Assembly: GCA_001662425.1 (NCBI GenBank)
Contig: BDDC01001219.1
Location: 1-28,970, forward strand
Source of the DNA: Chlamydomonas sphaeroides
Lineage: Eukaryota > Chlorophyta > Chlorophyceae > Chlamydomonadales > Chlamydomonadaceae
Direction of reading: 5' to 3'
DNA length: 28,970 nucleotides
In this document: in pieces, positions 1 through 12,097 of the stretch
Layout: the number at the start of each line of letters is the position of its first letter
Numbering within the stretch: position 1 is the stretch's first letter
Notes under the pieces: model-generated
What the model saw: the letters and a program-made list of their open reading frames with translations, nothing else
Told to the model about the DNA's origin: nothing
The model's database searches: none
Made by a program: the position numbers and the translations under genes

Positions 1-66
<66 letters not shown>
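1..66. repeat. CCCGAC hexamer tandem repeat
   Basis: Eleven perfect copies of the six-base unit CCCGAC run from the window edge, so the true array may be longer. The array lies in the intron just upstream of the first visible phosphodiesterase exon and ends about 10 bases before the acceptor CAG at 73-75. It is not a plant or algal telomere unit (TTTAGGG or TTTTAGGG). Confidence 0.97.
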
Positions 67-68
<2 letters not shown>

Positions 69-75
69 TCGGCAG

Positions 76-941
76 GTGGCTCTCAAGGTGGCGGACATCG
101 GCCACCTGGGTGCAGAGCTGAGCGTGCACAAGAGGTGCGACTGTTGGGGCTGTTGGCGGTTGCGTCGGTTGGGGGCAGGGCGCAAGTCCGGGGGCATGGT
201 GTGTGTCAGCTGTCGGGGGAACCAGTCCAACAGTATGGTGGTCAGCTTGTCGTGGACAGGGGGTGGGCCACGGGCCGGGTCGGGGGAAGGCTCGGGCGCA
301 CTGGGGTTTTGGCGCCCTGCTGCAGTGCTGCTGCTTTCACAATACGCACGTTGCGTGGGTCCAATGCTGGCCAGACACGGCAGCCCCTGGCCTGCACCCG
401 GTGTCTACCAGCTGGAGGCCTAGGCCCTCCCAGCTCCCCTCTTGTGCCCTGCCCGCTACCCTTGCCGTTCGTCGCCGGCCAGGTGGCTGGGCGTGCTGGA
501 GGAGGAGTTCTTCCGGCAGGGCGACAAGGAGGCGGCGCTGGGGCTGCCCATCAGCCCGCTGTTCGACCGCACCAAGCAGGGCGTCAGCAAGAGCCAGGTG
601 GGAGCGAGCGGGGCGGCTGGTGGTGGCTCACGTGCGGTGTGCACCCTACCTGGCACTGCCTGTCGGCGGCCTCTCAACTCCCCCGCCCCCGAACCACCCA
701 CCACCCCACCGCCTTTCAACAGGTCGGCTTCTACGATTTCGTGGCCCTGCCGCTGGTGTGGTCCTTTGTTGAGGCCTTCCCCGGGGCCGCCCCCGTGGCG
801 TCCTGCTTTGAGGCCAACCATCGGCACTGGGTGCAGGAGGCAGCGGAGGCGGCCGGGTCCGCCGGCGAGGGCAAGTACGAAAGGCGCGCGGAGCCGCAGC
901 CGCCGCCGCCGCCAGCTAGCCGAGCGAGGCCACCTCGCTAG
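76..941 (+). CDS. 3',5'-cyclic nucleotide phosphodiesterase, C-terminal exons (5' partial)
   Basis: This is the end of a class I phosphodiesterase, which hydrolyses cAMP and/or cGMP to the 5' nucleoside monophosphate. Three exons fit: 76-134, 483-597 and 723-941 (130 codons plus TAG). The joined protein reads LKVADIGHL, then EEEFFRQGDKEAALGLPISP, then DRTKQGVSKSQVGFYDFV. ADIGH supplies the last metal-binding Asp of the HD-type catalytic domain, EEFFRQGD is the family signature helix, and the Gln of SQVGF is the invariant purine-clamp glutamine. Introns are GT-AG (gtgcga donor at 135, gtggga donor at 598; acceptors at 481-482 and 721-722) and the phases agree. The tail is Pro/Arg-rich (residues about 105-130). 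The N-terminal part of the domain and any regulatory or membrane region are outside the window, so substrate preference cannot be told. Family assignment is firm; the exact terminus is good. Confidence 0.93.
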
Positions 942-3115
942 GGTAGTGTGCGAGGTCAGCAGGTCTTCTACGTAGCCAGCAGCAGCAGCAGGCGCGCGCG
1001 TGTGCCGCCTGGCGCTGAGCATGACGTTGCGTGCAATTGCGTGGCCGGACATTGCAGCGCCATGCATGCCTCCGCCTCTGCGCCAGCACGCTCCAACGGC
1101 CAGTTAGGCCAGGCCGGCGAAGGGCTGGCAATCTATGGCCATGCTAGGGGTGTGTTCATATTCGGGGAAAGCAAGTAACCGAATAACGCGCGACACTGCT
1201 ACCTACTTGTGCGCGTGCTGTGTGCGTTTGTGTTGGTGGCCCTGCATGTACGTACATCGCTGTGTGTGGGGTTGTGACGGACATCAGCCCCGCCTGCGGC
1301 GGAGAAGAGCTGGTGCCATGCGTGGGCTGGTCTGCATGCTGACTCGGCGACAGAAGTGCGTCAGTACGGGCGTGCCAAATGCTGATGCTAATGCAGCTGC
1401 TGTGTGGATGTTCACATCCGGTTGTTTGAGATGAGGAACCAGTGGGAAGCGAAGAAGCAATTGGGAAAAAGGGTACGTACCTGCGTGGCTGGCTGGATCG
1501 GCGTGCCTCTGTGTGCACGGGACACGCACGCCGGCAACCACGGCAGATGTCCCCTGCTGCGTCAAACAGCAAGACACTCGTTGCATGTACGCGCCCGTAA
1601 GACAAGCACGGTCTGCGACGAGGCCTGAACCTAGCTGGTGCTAGCCAGCCTCTATTTTGCGATGCGCATGGGATGTGTGCGCCCCAGGGGCTTGCGGGGA
1701 TCGTTGTGGCCCGTGTCGGTGTGTGGTTCCACGAGGTGATGCCATTTGCGTCATTGCGTGTGCACATCCGGTTGTGATACGCTTGCTATCCTTGGTGTGC
1801 TGCTGGGTGGTTAGCCAGTTATTCTCCTGCCCTGGATGGATGGCGTGACGAAGAACGGACGCTACGGACGCCTGGTACAGGCAGCAAAGCCGGCAATCCA
1901 GTTGATGCCCACAACGCAGGTCCGCCAGACACGCCAGCATCACGGCCTGCTGGCATTCGTTTTGCGCCTGTGCTCTGCGCCGTTGACACTGAATTTGAAT
2001 GTGCTTATATTGTACGTTGCTTAGCGTCTGGCACCTTTGGAAGGCTAGCGTGTGGCACCCTACTGAGAAGGAGCGAGCTTGGGTGTTGGTTTCTGGCCAG
2101 GTCTGGCCAGCCATCCGCAACGGCGGGGCAGCCGCCGGCGCTTGGGACTTGCTCACGTTAAGATATGTTTGCCGGCGGCCCGCCTGCACCCAGCACGCAG
2201 CGAGTTTGACGTTGGCGCACAGAACGGCTGCAAGGGTGGGGGCTGCACAGGGGCGACACGCGCACTTGGGGCTGCACCTGGCTGTACTGGCTGCATGCTG
2301 ACGCTATCAGTCCATGCCCATGCTGCTGCTGAGTGTTGACCGACCTGCTCTGCGAGGTAGAGGTCATTGTATGGAAACAGCCTGGAGCTAAGGACAACTG
2401 CAGCGGAGCCGAGCGGCAACAGTAGTCCGTCGGTACCTGGCACGGCATGCAGTCGGTAGTGGCGGGCCGGCGGCGGGGGTTAAGAGACGGCTTCTATGGG
2501 ACCTGGAGCCGCTTGATGGCAAGTTCATGGAGCCGTGTGGAGCCTGCAGCAAGCGGACGCTAGCTAGGCTTGGATACCCTGGCACATGCACAATGCGGCG
2601 GCCCACATTCGTTCGGTCGCGTTCGCCATAGGGGGACGATTGTTTATATGAATTGAGAGAGTGAGCTCTTATCTACACGAAATCTGTTGCCTTAGTTATC
2701 CGGCTGCGACCTTCCTCCGCTCGCACTTCTCGCTCACGCCGTAACGGGCGTTCCGTGTGCGATCCGGCGCTAGAGCGGACTAGAAAACCAACGTTAGTCA
2801 CGCGCTGAGAACATGGACGGGGAAGACTCTCGGATACTCCGTGTTGCCGATATAATGCTCAAGACCTGCAGGAGCGTGGGTTTCGAGCACAAAAGTTCGT
2901 TCGCAGTGACATGACCCATGCAGCTGTGAATTGGCAGACAGAGCGGCATGGGCACCCTTCTCGTCGTCAGGCAGTCAGAACAGTCCCCATATTCGCTGCA
3001 TTGCCGACCGAAATTGCGTGTGTAATTTGCTGCTCTCTGCCTCTGCAACCTTCGCAGATACATGTCAACACAATTTAGCACCTAGCAAAGTTTATGCAGT
3101 TGACATGCGGTAGCC
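942..3115. other. Phosphodiesterase 3' flank and kinase upstream region, no gene recognised
   Basis: No reading frame here shows a conserved motif or a coherent exon chain. From about 1,130 to 2,350 the plus strand is rich in G and T with many TGTG and TGCATG stretches, as seen also after the kinase gene, so this is probably long 3' UTR of the phosphodiesterase. The 13-mer cacatccggttgt occurs at 1413-1425 and 1763-1775. From about 2,630 the DNA becomes less GC-rich and probably contains the promoter and 5' UTR of the kinase. Confidence 0.5.
3021..3025 (+). promoter_or_regulatory. Possible TGTAA polyadenylation signal
   Basis: TGTAA is the usual volvocine poly(A) signal. This is the only plus-strand copy I found between the phosphodiesterase stop and the kinase start. 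If used, the phosphodiesterase 3' UTR would be about 2.1 kb and end about 90 bases before the kinase start codon, which is very tight. It may be chance. Confidence 0.25.
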
Positions 3116-6100
3116 ATGGGCAACTTTGTGGCGTGTGCGCGAGGCCAGCTGTTGCCCGCTAATCAGCGCGGTGCTGTTAACAAGATTCGCGGCCATGCCC
3201 ATGACCAACCCACCTGCGACACGAAAACCGCTGCTGAAGCTGGAGCTCTCGACGATGTCAGCACATCGCGAGCTGGTATCTCTGGTGTGGCTTCCATGGC
3301 GTGCAGCACGCCCTATGCGGTTGCCAAGACATATATGATGGACGCAGCAGCGGGTTTAGCGGGTTCGACAACCCAAGCCGCCGCTTCCGAAGGAGGGGAG
3401 CGCAGCGTCCCAGCTTCCGTCACTTCCAGCAACCGGCTCCTCTCCACCCTCATCGCCAGCCAGGAACCACTCGAGCTCTTGGTGCGTGCGTGCATATCCC
3501 GCAGACGCACCCGAACACGAGTCGAGCGAGCCGACGCAACCCGCCGGCCCCTGCACCCCGCCGCGCTAGCCGCGCTCCTACCTTGCGTCTACGCTGGGCA
3601 ACCACTCGCCGCGCGCCATGCCTGCAGACCCCGGAGCAGTTCATTGACGACATACAGCTTTTCCAGCGGCTCGGCCAGGGCGCCTTCGGTGAGAAAAACA
3701 ACCGGAGCGAGCCGTGTGTGCGGCGTGCGCATACCTGCTGCTGCTCTGCGTATGGCCCTGCACTACCGACGCACCGCCTGTGCTATGCATACCGTGGCCT
3801 GATTGCCATTGCCCTGCCTAACACGTACGCCCGCAGGCTGCGTGTACCGGTGCCAGTACCAGGGCGCGGAGGCGGCGGCCAAGCTGGTGGTCACGCGGGA
3901 GCAGGTGGGCGGAGGCGGCAGGGACGTGGGTGCTGGGCGGTGGGGCGGGGATAACACTGACTTCGGCACGGGGAAGAGGCAACCGTGGAATGCCGCCTGG
4001 GATTGGCCCACTGCCCACGGCCCGCTGCTCAAGCGCACGCCGAGGCGCCCTACCCACCCCACCCGCGTCCCTTGCTTCCCCATCCCACGCACGCCAGGAC
4101 GGCGCCCGCGCCAGCAGCCGTGAGGCGATCGTGTCGCAGCAGCTGCGGCATCCCCACATCGTGCAGGTAAAAGAGGCCACCACGCCCGCTTCGTTCGGCC
4201 ATCGGCGTGCCGCCTGTGGCCCACCCATCAAATGAATCTCTCGCACCTTTGTCCCGCCTGCGTGCCCGGACCCAAACCTCAGCCACGCGGCGGTGTGTGT
4301 CTACAGTGTGTTCCAGTGTTATGTAGAACAGAACCCGTGTGTGTCGATAGCCCTGCCCACGCACCTGCCCGTGCCCTGCTGCTGCCGTGCGTGCTCTCGT
4401 GTCCTGCCATGTCCTGCTGCTGCTGCTGCTGCGTGTGTGTGCCCGAACTCCACACCTACCGCTGCCCGTGCCCTGCCCTGCCCCCAGACCTATGCCACTC
4501 GGCTGTGTGTGGTGACCGAGGGCTTTCTCGCGGAGCTGGGCTGCCGCGGCTACAACGGATGCGAGCCGCCGCCGCCAGCACCTGCTGCGACGACCAGGAG
4601 CCGGCGAGGGTCGGGCGCTGCCGTGCCTGCACGGCGGGGGTCCCGCCTGCTGCCGTGCGGGCCCAGCGGTGCGACCTGCGAGCGCGGGGGCGGCGGGCCC
4701 GGCCGCTCTTTCTGCCGTGCGGCCCCGCCCGCTGAAGAAGCACAGCACATACAGCAGCATGCATGCGTACGTGCGGGGCCCCACATACGCACCCCATGCA
4801 CACACCAGTGGTGCCGAATGCGCCGCCGCCATGGGCAAACAAAGTCAACGAGGGGTGTGCCGTTTGCTGGGGTTGGGCTGCGCATGTAGGATGACGATGG
4901 TGACATGGGCAGCGTCGGCACGGCGCACGCACGCACGCCTACGTACGTTGCGCCTCCGTCCTGCCTCACGGGCTTGCCTCCCATCCGATCCACCCCCTCG
5001 GCCCCTGCCTCCCCAAGCAGAGGATGGCCTGGGACCGCCCCGCCGCACTACGCACGCTCGACAGGGCTGGGTTGCGGCGCTGGATGAGGTCGGCGTGGTG
5101 CCGGGCCGCTGCCTGCTGATGATGGTTCAAGGTAGGGTCAGCGGGGCGGGTCGGGGCGGGATGGCGGCAGGCCGGGGCTGGGCAGTGCTTGCACGGCGGT
5201 CGTACACGTGTGGCGGCCGTACATGTGGCGGCTTTACGTTTGGAGGCCGTACATGTGCCGGCGTTATGACTGGTGGGCGCTGGGTGCGCGGGCGGCGTAT
5301 GCAAGGCTCCTTTCACACGCCACTAGCACGCGCACGGCAGCTGCCGTGCGGTTGACGTACGTCCGGCCCTGGTCGTACCTGCGCGGCTGCGAGTGCATGC
5401 GCCGCGCCCCACATGCGGCCTGGCAACCAAACCGCACACGGTTCAGCCCCTGCCGGCGGCCCGCCGCTGCTGCCCCTGCTTACCGCATGCGGCCTACCTA
5501 CCTAGCGGGGCGGCAGGTAGGCCTACCTACCTGCCTGCCTGCCGCCCCGCTGCACGCCCCCCCGCCCCCCACGTGGGTCCACGCACGTGTGGCCGCATTA
5601 GCAGACGAAACTAACAGAACCCCGCCGGCTTCCCTCCACACGCCCGACCCTCCCAGAGAATTGCAATTGCGGGTCCCTGCTGGACGCCATCCGGCGTGGC
5701 GCCTTCCGACCCATGCCGCCCGCCAGCACCTGCCCTGGGCCGGGGCGCCGCCTGCTGCAGCTGCCCAGCCCGCACGCCCGGCCCGCCGCAGCCCCCTCCG
5801 CAGCCTCATCGTCAGCAGCGCCCGGCGGTGGCAGCAACGGCTCGGCCGCCCGCCAGCCGCCGGCGCCGTTGGATCTCGCGGGCGTCGCGGCCAGCTCCGT
5901 CCGCTCTTCGCCATGTGCGCTGCCGTCGTCGCCAGCGGGGCACCTGGCGCAGCTGCTGGACGGCCTGGGCCGGCCCGCGTCCGGGTCTGCAGCTACGCCC
6001 ACTGCGGCCGCGTCGCCCTCGCCGACGGCTCGTGAGGTCCGCATGGCGCGGCGCAAGCTGCTGCGCACGGCCGCGGAGATATGCCGGGGGTGAGCGGAGG

Positions 6101-9100
6101 GGGCCTGCTGCGTGGCTGGGACCGAGGGACGACGGCATGTCGCAGCGGCGCTGGCGCCGCAGGCAGGCACTTACAGCCTGGCGGTTGGCTGGGGCACCTG
6201 GAGCAAGCGGATAGGCGTAGCGGCCTGCTGCCTGGGTGGGCTGTGACGACCCAGTGCCACGAGCGAGACGTGCGCCTCCGTTACATCCGTTTGTGCGTGT
6301 GTAATGCGGCTCTGGCCCCCGCCCTGCCGTGCATACCCGCAGGATGATTCACCTGCACAGCGCGGGCGTCATCCACGGAGGTGGGGCGCTCCAGGGCTGG
6401 CAGCCGATCATGTGTTTCTGCAATGCAAGCGCCGGCGGTCTGGCAGCGAGGGGAAGCAGCAGGCAGGCGCCGCATGGAAGCACCGGCGGTCTGGCAGCGG
6501 CGGCCCGCACCTACGCTACCAGACCAGCTACTGCTGAAGTGCGGGGCCTTTGCACACGGAGGCACGGGATGCGTCGGCATCCAGCCGGCGGCAGGAGCTT
6601 CGTACCGACTAGACCCACGTGCATGCATGTACACGCGCACACTGCGCTGGCAGTGACCGGCGCTGCTGGCGCGTCTGCGGCAGGCTGCGGCCATGGTGCC
6701 TCCGTCGCACGTGCATCGACCAGCGAGGCTGCAGCTCAACGCCCGCCGGCCCCACTCCCGCCCGCTGCTGCTGGCCTCCTGCTGCCGTACCCCATCCCAA
6801 TCCCCATTCCTCGCAGACCTCAAGCCCGGCAATGTGCTGCTGGCCAGGTCGCAGCAGGACGCGCGCGGCTTCACCGCCAAGGTACGTCGGAGGCGGCCTG
6901 GCCGCCGGGTGGTTCGGGCGGAGGAGCCGGCCGCGTGAGCCGGCCGGTTCTGGCCCGGACCTCTTGACTGCACCCATTGCCCCCTCGCTGATCACAGGTG
7001 GGCGACTTCGGGCTGGTACACCTGCTGCCGGCCGATGATAGCCGGGTGGACTCGAGCAACTGGGGTAAGCACTGCTGGCTGGTTTATTTGAGGCAGGTGG
7101 GGGGCCGCCAAGGCCTGACGCGGCGTAAGGTTGCACGGACATGCATGCCGGCTGGCATGATGATGGCTGTTGGCATGATGATCGGTCCGCTGAGGCCGCC
7201 GCCCGCCCCGCCCGACACGCGCGCGCAGGCACGTTGGCGTACGCCAGCCCCGAGGCGCTCAACGGCGAGTTTAAAAAGAGCTCGGACGTGAGTGGTTGGG
7301 CCTCGCTCCTGCGGCTCTTTGCGACCCTGCTCCCGAGCCAGCTGCTCGGATCGCGCGGCCGCGCGCCTGCTGCTACTGCGTGGAGCCTACCATGGGCTGC
7401 ATGCATGCTAAACCCGTGGCCCTGCACCCCGACGCATGCCGTCAAAACGTTTCGACGGCATGCATGCATGCATGCATGCCACAACGTTAACATTGTGGGC
7501 TGCATGCATGCTGAGCCCGTGGCCCCGCGCGCGCATGCCCGCAGAGCCCCGCGTGGCCGCACGCCCTGTGCCGCGAAGCACCTCGACGCCCCTTCCGTTC
7601 CCCCACGCCGCGCCCACCCACGCACGTGCCTCCATGCGTTGCCCTCGCGGTGCCGTGGCCCCACAGGTGTTTTCCTTCGGCGTCATGCTGTACGAGATGA
7701 TGACGGGCAAGCGGCCGTTCGAGAACCTGACGGCGGGTGAGCGACGTACGGATGCTACGGCCGACTGAGGCGGGCTGCCTGGCTGCCTGGCTGCCTAGCT
7801 GTCCTGCTCCTTGCCGTGACTTCCCTGTCTTGACGCCGTGATCACCCTTCGCACGCCGCAGCGCAAATCCTGATGGGCGTGGGGGTGCAGGGCCTGCGGC
7901 CCGACTTCCCAGACGACGAGTGGCCGCAGCTGTGCGCCCTGGTGGGGCTACTGAGCTGTGTTCGTTTGCGGTAGCCCCCCGTGCTTAGCAGTGGAGCCCA
8001 CCTTGCGTGCCGCGCGCCGCCCTTCCCTTCGTGGCGGAGCCGCCGCGTCCGCTCCGCTCACGCCGGCCCTGCCCATGCCCGCCCGCACCTCGCACCTCCC
8101 AACAGGCGCGGCGCTGCGTGGCGCAGGAGCCCTCGGAGCGGCCCACGTTTCGGGAGGTGGAGGCGGCGCTCGTGGAGCTGGAGGAGGTGCTGAGGGTGAG
8201 CGCCATCATTTGGGGGCGGGGGCTGCTGGGCTTGCTCGGACGCGCGCTGCAGCAAGCCTGGCCCGCCGTTGTTGGCGGCACTGGAAGGGCCCTGTGGCGT
8301 GGGCATGCGCGCGAGCGGGCCTGCGGCGGCCCATGGATAGAGCCCTGCGTGCGCACCCTGCTGCCTCCCACAGCGTCGCGCCGCATCACCCACCAACCGT
8401 GCCGCCAACCGCGCGCCCGCCGGCCGTGCTGCCGCCTGTCTCCCGCTGCGTGCCGCCCTCCCGCCCGCCCATGGTGGTGCCTCCTGCAGGACGAGAGCCG
8501 GCTCTACTCCTCCCTCGAGCGGAGCTCTCCGCAGCCGCGGCCGTGAGTGCGCAGCAACGTGCGGCTGCTGCAGCACGCTTTGCCAGTGGCGCAAAGGGCA
8601 CTGCTGGCAACGATCCGGCCTGGAGATAAAACAGCAGGAAGCGCAGGGGGTTCTCGCAGCTGCGGGCTGCGTAGCGCAGCCCCTCTGGCAGAGCTAGCCC
8701 AGGTCGGTGCCTGCCATCCGCTGCGTGCGCCCGTCGCTGTCGTCAGCGTGTTGCGTGCCAGGAGGAGCGAGCACGGCAGCAGCCAAGCGACCGCGAGCAG
8801 TCAACCTTGCGTCGCGCGCGCCTCATTACAGCTCGCGAGCGCACAGCGCACCGCCGCTTGCTCACAGCCGCACGCACGCGCCGCCCTGCTGCACGCACGC
8901 GCGCAGGTCGCCCACGGCCTCGTCGCTGACGGGCAGCCCGACGACACCACACAGCCCGCTGCGCCCCGAGGCCCCGCGCCCCAGCCCGGGCCCTGGCAGC
9001 GCAGCCTCCGGCGGCCACGGCAACCGCCGCTCCTCGCTCCTGTCCCTGGAGCAGGCCCGGCCCGAGCGCCGCGGTCCGCAGTCCCGCAGCCAGCCGCAGC

Positions 9101-9996
9101 TGGCCCTGGCGTCCAAGCAGCAGGCCCTGCCGGCGGGCCTGCCGGGTGCCCGCGCCGGGTCCTGGCCGTGTCACGGCAGCTCTTGCACACCGGCGGCTCC
9201 AGTGGCGGCGCAGAGTGTGGCGGCGGTGGCGGCGCAGAGTGCGGCGGCGGTGGCGGCTGCGGAGTTGCAGCACAGCCTGACGCCGCAGCAGCTCGATGTG
9301 GCGCGGGAGGGCGCACAGCAAGCCGCCCAGACGACTGCGGCGGCGTCACCCGCCAGTCATCTTCCGTCAGGCGGCCCTGACGACCGCGGCGCCGCGCTAC
9401 TCGCCGCAATGCTCACCGCGGCGCAGGCCGCGGGCGCGCCGCCGCGCCCTGCGTCCCAGCCCCTGCCGCCGCTGCCGGCGCCCCATGGCGGCGCTGCTTC
9501 GCCGCCACAGCTGACAGATCCCATTCTGGCGTCCCCCTGGACCACACCCGCGGAGCTGGCGCCGATGGCGCTTCCTGCGGCAGCGCCGCCGCCGCCGCCT
9601 GGGCCCCCATGGCGCGCGAGCGGCTCAGGCCGCAGCCGCCTGCAGGTCCGTGGCGGCGGCTCCGGCGGCGGTGCGTCGCCGTCGTCGGCCCGCGCCGGCG
9701 GCGCCGGCGGCGTTGCGGCGGTCGCGGTCGCCAGCGTGGCGTTCGGTCGCGTCCTCAACTCCCAGCTTGCGGCTGCCGGGGAGGGCGCTGCTTCCAGCAG
9801 TTCCAGTGCGCTGCTGGGCACTACGTGCGGCACGCTGGCGCATCTCACCTTTGCGTCGCTGGCGGCGCGCGCGTCGGGTGAGCCGTCGCGCCACGGCAGC
9901 GTGGGCGCCGCCGCCGCCGCCGGCCGCGGCTCTGGCGCAGCGCGGCGGGTGGCGACGCCGCAGCAGCTCACGTCATTCGACGGGTGGCCGTGCTAG
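3116..9996 (+). CDS. Protein kinase with HGD catalytic loop and long low-complexity tail
   Basis: Sixteen exons: 3116-3481, 3628-3688, 3837-3904, 4098-4166, 4488-4668 (3' end uncertain), 5021-5131, 5657-6089, 6343-6380, 6817-6881, 6998-7064, 7229-7287, 7667-7736, 7862-7941, 8106-8195, 8490-8542, 8907-9996; about 966 aa. Motifs in order: P-loop LGQGAFGCV (137-145), Lys in AAAKLV (K158), a possible helix-C Glu (E174), HPHIVQ (183-188), hinge MMVQENCNCGSL (about 282-293), catalytic loop HGDLKPGN (441-448), DFG (467-469), SPE in GTLAYASPE (487-495), then DVFSFGVMLYEM and ERPTF (567-571). It should phosphorylate Ser/Thr in protein substrates, and resembles plant/algal TKL-like kinases. HRD is HGD, so it is a non-RD kinase. 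An insert of about 130 residues separates the hinge from helix E. The Ala/Ser/Pro/Gly-rich tail (about 600-966) has no known domain. An in-frame TGA at 3101 supports this start; MGN could allow N-myristoylation, though residue 6 is Ala. Kinase identity is firm; substrate unknown. Confidence 0.9.
5201..5277. repeat. Degenerate 15-bp tandem repeat in kinase intron 6
   Basis: Five units related to cgtacatgtggcggc: a 17-base first unit at 5201, then 15-base units at 5218, 5233, 5248 and 5263, with the third and fifth most diverged. It lies in the intron between 5132 and 5656, so it is not in the mature mRNA under this gene model. Confidence 0.8.
5504..5551. repeat. Inverted repeat (14-bp perfect arms) in kinase intron 6
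   Basis: The left arm agcggggcggcagg (5504-5517) is the exact reverse complement of 5538-5551. The loop of 20 bases is a CCTA/CCTG run. The transcript could form a stable hairpin in the intron. There is no sign of a mobile element around it. Confidence 0.8.
6430..6500. repeat. Short direct repeat in kinase intron 8
   Basis: The string ccggcggtctggcagcg occurs twice, about 51 bases apart, near 6432 and near 6483. Both copies are intronic (6381-6816). This looks like a small local duplication. Confidence 0.75.
7394..7528. repeat. Direct repeat with GCATGC-rich palindromes in kinase intron 11
   Basis: The 32-base stretch 7394-7425 recurs at 7497-7528 with three mismatches (period 103). Between the copies lie an inverted repeat with 10-bp perfect arms (gcatgccgtc at 7434-7443 and its reverse complement at 7454-7463), a run of tetranucleotide GCAT, and the near-palindrome ccacaacgttaacattgtgg. 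All sit in the intron 7288-7666. The layout suggests an old local duplication or a decayed miniature element; no clear target-site duplication is visible. Confidence 0.75.
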
Positions 9997-12097
9997 GCGA
10001 GCGACAGACGGCCGTTGCACGTGCCGGGCCGTGCTCGAGCTGCACACGTGCTGTGTGGCACCTAGCCGAGCAGCGGGGCGGCTCGCTTGTTGAGGTGAAG
10101 CGGTCGACCACCATGGATCATGTACTTTGTGCGTTCGACGACAACTGCGCAGGCGGCAGCGGCCACAGGTGCTAGGCGGCGGCGCTGGCTGCTGGTCAAG
10201 CAGTGTTCGGTGTTCGGCGGCCTCATTCTTCACGAATACCCGTGCGCCCAACCAAGCCAGGAGTCTTGGTTGGTTTGCCGCCCAAGCTACTGCGTACTAC
10301 GTACTGCGATTCTAGCGACACTACACGCTCTGGCGGGAGCATGGGCAGCAGCAAGTGCCCCCGGCTGGCTGCGCGCCGCCGCGCATTGGATGCCGAGTTA
10401 CGCGTCCGTGCAATGCTGCTGGGCTTTGGTGCTCTTTGCGCATAACTAACTATTGCAATGCTGCGCGGGACGCGGGGCAAACAAAACGAGTCCCGCACTG
10501 ATACGGTTCTGTGGCGAAGGCCAGAGCGCAGCGCAGGGATGCGCTGGTGCGGGCTGCTATGTGGGGAGCGGCCTCCGGTGTGCTTGCGGAGTGCGGCCCT
10601 CTTTTTCTTTCGGCAACAATTGAGACTGTCGCCTAGCTAGCTAGTAACGCGGGGATGTTTGATTGTGGTTATGTGGGACTTCACGTGCTTCTCTGCCTGA
10701 AGTTTGATGGGTGCATCGTGGTTGGGCGATGGCGATCGATCTAGTCCGGGGCGCTCCAAGGTACCGTACCTTCCTTACCATGACTGAGCACCTGGAAGAC
10801 GTTTATAAGTCATGATGAGCCGGCGGGCGAGCGAGGATGGCCGGCTGCGACCGAGCGTGGCAACGAACAAACAACCTGAGACCCTAACCTTGGGCTGGCA
10901 ACGAACGAACGGTGCAATTACGTAGGCGGGGGTGGGGCCTGCTGCGTTCGGGCCGCATCGTAGGTCTTGATGTGACGTGTTATTTTTCCGAAGGTCGTGA
11001 GTTATGATGATCGCAGGCCTAGCTATCCCTGGCACAGACGCAGATCTGCGGCAGAACGTCGGTCTGCGTGCTGGGGCCTGCTGCCGCTGGCCGGATGGAC
11101 GGATCCGTTGCAGGCGCGGCAGTCTCAACCCAGCGGGGCTGTCGTGGCTAGGCAACAGGCGACGCACGGATTGAGGCTGAAGGTGGTCGGGGGCTGGAGG
11201 GGTCTGGCCGGCTGGCTGGGTACGTGCCGGCGGCAGTTGGGTCGGTTGGGTCGCTTTGATACGGCAACCACGTGGCTCCTGCTGGTGGCGGTGGTGCAGA
11301 GTCACGCGGAGCGCACCAGAGTGGGATGACATTAGGATGGGCGGGTCAACAGTGCGTGGAACGAAGGGTCGGGGGGCGGGAGGAGCCTGGGTTTGCCAAA
11401 GCTGGTCTTGCGATGGGCGAGTCCGGGCGTTGGATGTGGGCTGGCTTGGAATCCGGCCCGGAAGGGGAGGCACACGTACTCTGTTACGCCGGCTTGGACG
11501 TGTTTGCTGGCGAGGCGAGCCCACGAGGCCTTCCGCATGGGGCCCGTTATCCCGTCGTTCCCGACGGTCGCAGAGCCACGACTACAGGTACCATCCGAGT
11601 TCCGCCCCCCTCGCCGCTGCGCTGGCGGAGATATGCCCCCGAGCAAAAGACAAAAGCCGGGCCACAGAGCTAGCACGGTGCAACCTGGTGTATTGGCTGC
11701 CGCTGCCGCCGCACACGGTACAGCCCAGGCCTGCTCAGCTTCCCCGGGTACGGTCCCTTACGGCCCGTCAGCCAACTAATGATAAACTAGAACGAAGTCA
11801 CAAAAGGAGTATATGTAACCTGCGAAAACGTGAATTCAACTAAACACCGGTTTGGGGGCCTCCATACTTGGGTTACCGCACGGCAGCAAGGCAACGGTGA
11901 ATCGCCCGTCATGGGCGCCCCCTTGGGTCACTAAAGCAGCGGCGGGCGGATGCGATACGACCGCTGGCGTGGGATGGTCTTGGAGACTCCCAGTGGGGGT
12001 GGTGCAGCTCACGTATGCATCCTCCTGAGCCAGGGTCAATAAAGTCATAGACTCGGTCCAGGGCTGTCAGGGCCCCCCAAAAAGTACAAGCCATGGT
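9997..12097. other. Kinase 3' flank, no gene recognised
   Basis: The plus strand is G/T-rich, notably 11,070-11,330 with repeated GGTCGG and GGCTGG, like the region after the phosphodiesterase gene. This fits a long kinase 3' UTR. Open frames on both strands (for example minus 10,775-11,524) lack recognisable domains and have the composition expected from GC-rich non-coding DNA. Confidence 0.5.
11814..11818 (+). promoter_or_regulatory. Possible TGTAA polyadenylation signal for the kinase gene
   Basis: This is the only plus-strand TGTAA seen between the kinase stop and 12.1 kb, and it lies in an AT-richer stretch where the G/T-rich bias ends. Use of it would give a 3' UTR of about 1.8 kb. No TGTAA is visible downstream of the formyltransferase or ubiquitin-like genes, so the signal is not demonstrably general in this window. 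Confidence 0.3.

Noticed and set aside
1..66. CCCGAC array as a telomere or CRISPR-like repeat
   Set aside because: The unit is not a known telomere repeat, has no spacers, and lies in an intron of a conserved gene.
3355..3376. GGGTTCGACAACCC as a tRNA T-arm
   Set aside because: No acceptor, D or anticodon arms fit around it, and it lies inside kinase exon 1.
10775..11524. 249-codon minus-strand open frame
   Set aside because: Rich in Arg, Pro, Ser and Gln with no domain, opposite to the likely kinase 3' UTR; typical antisense frame of GC-rich DNA.
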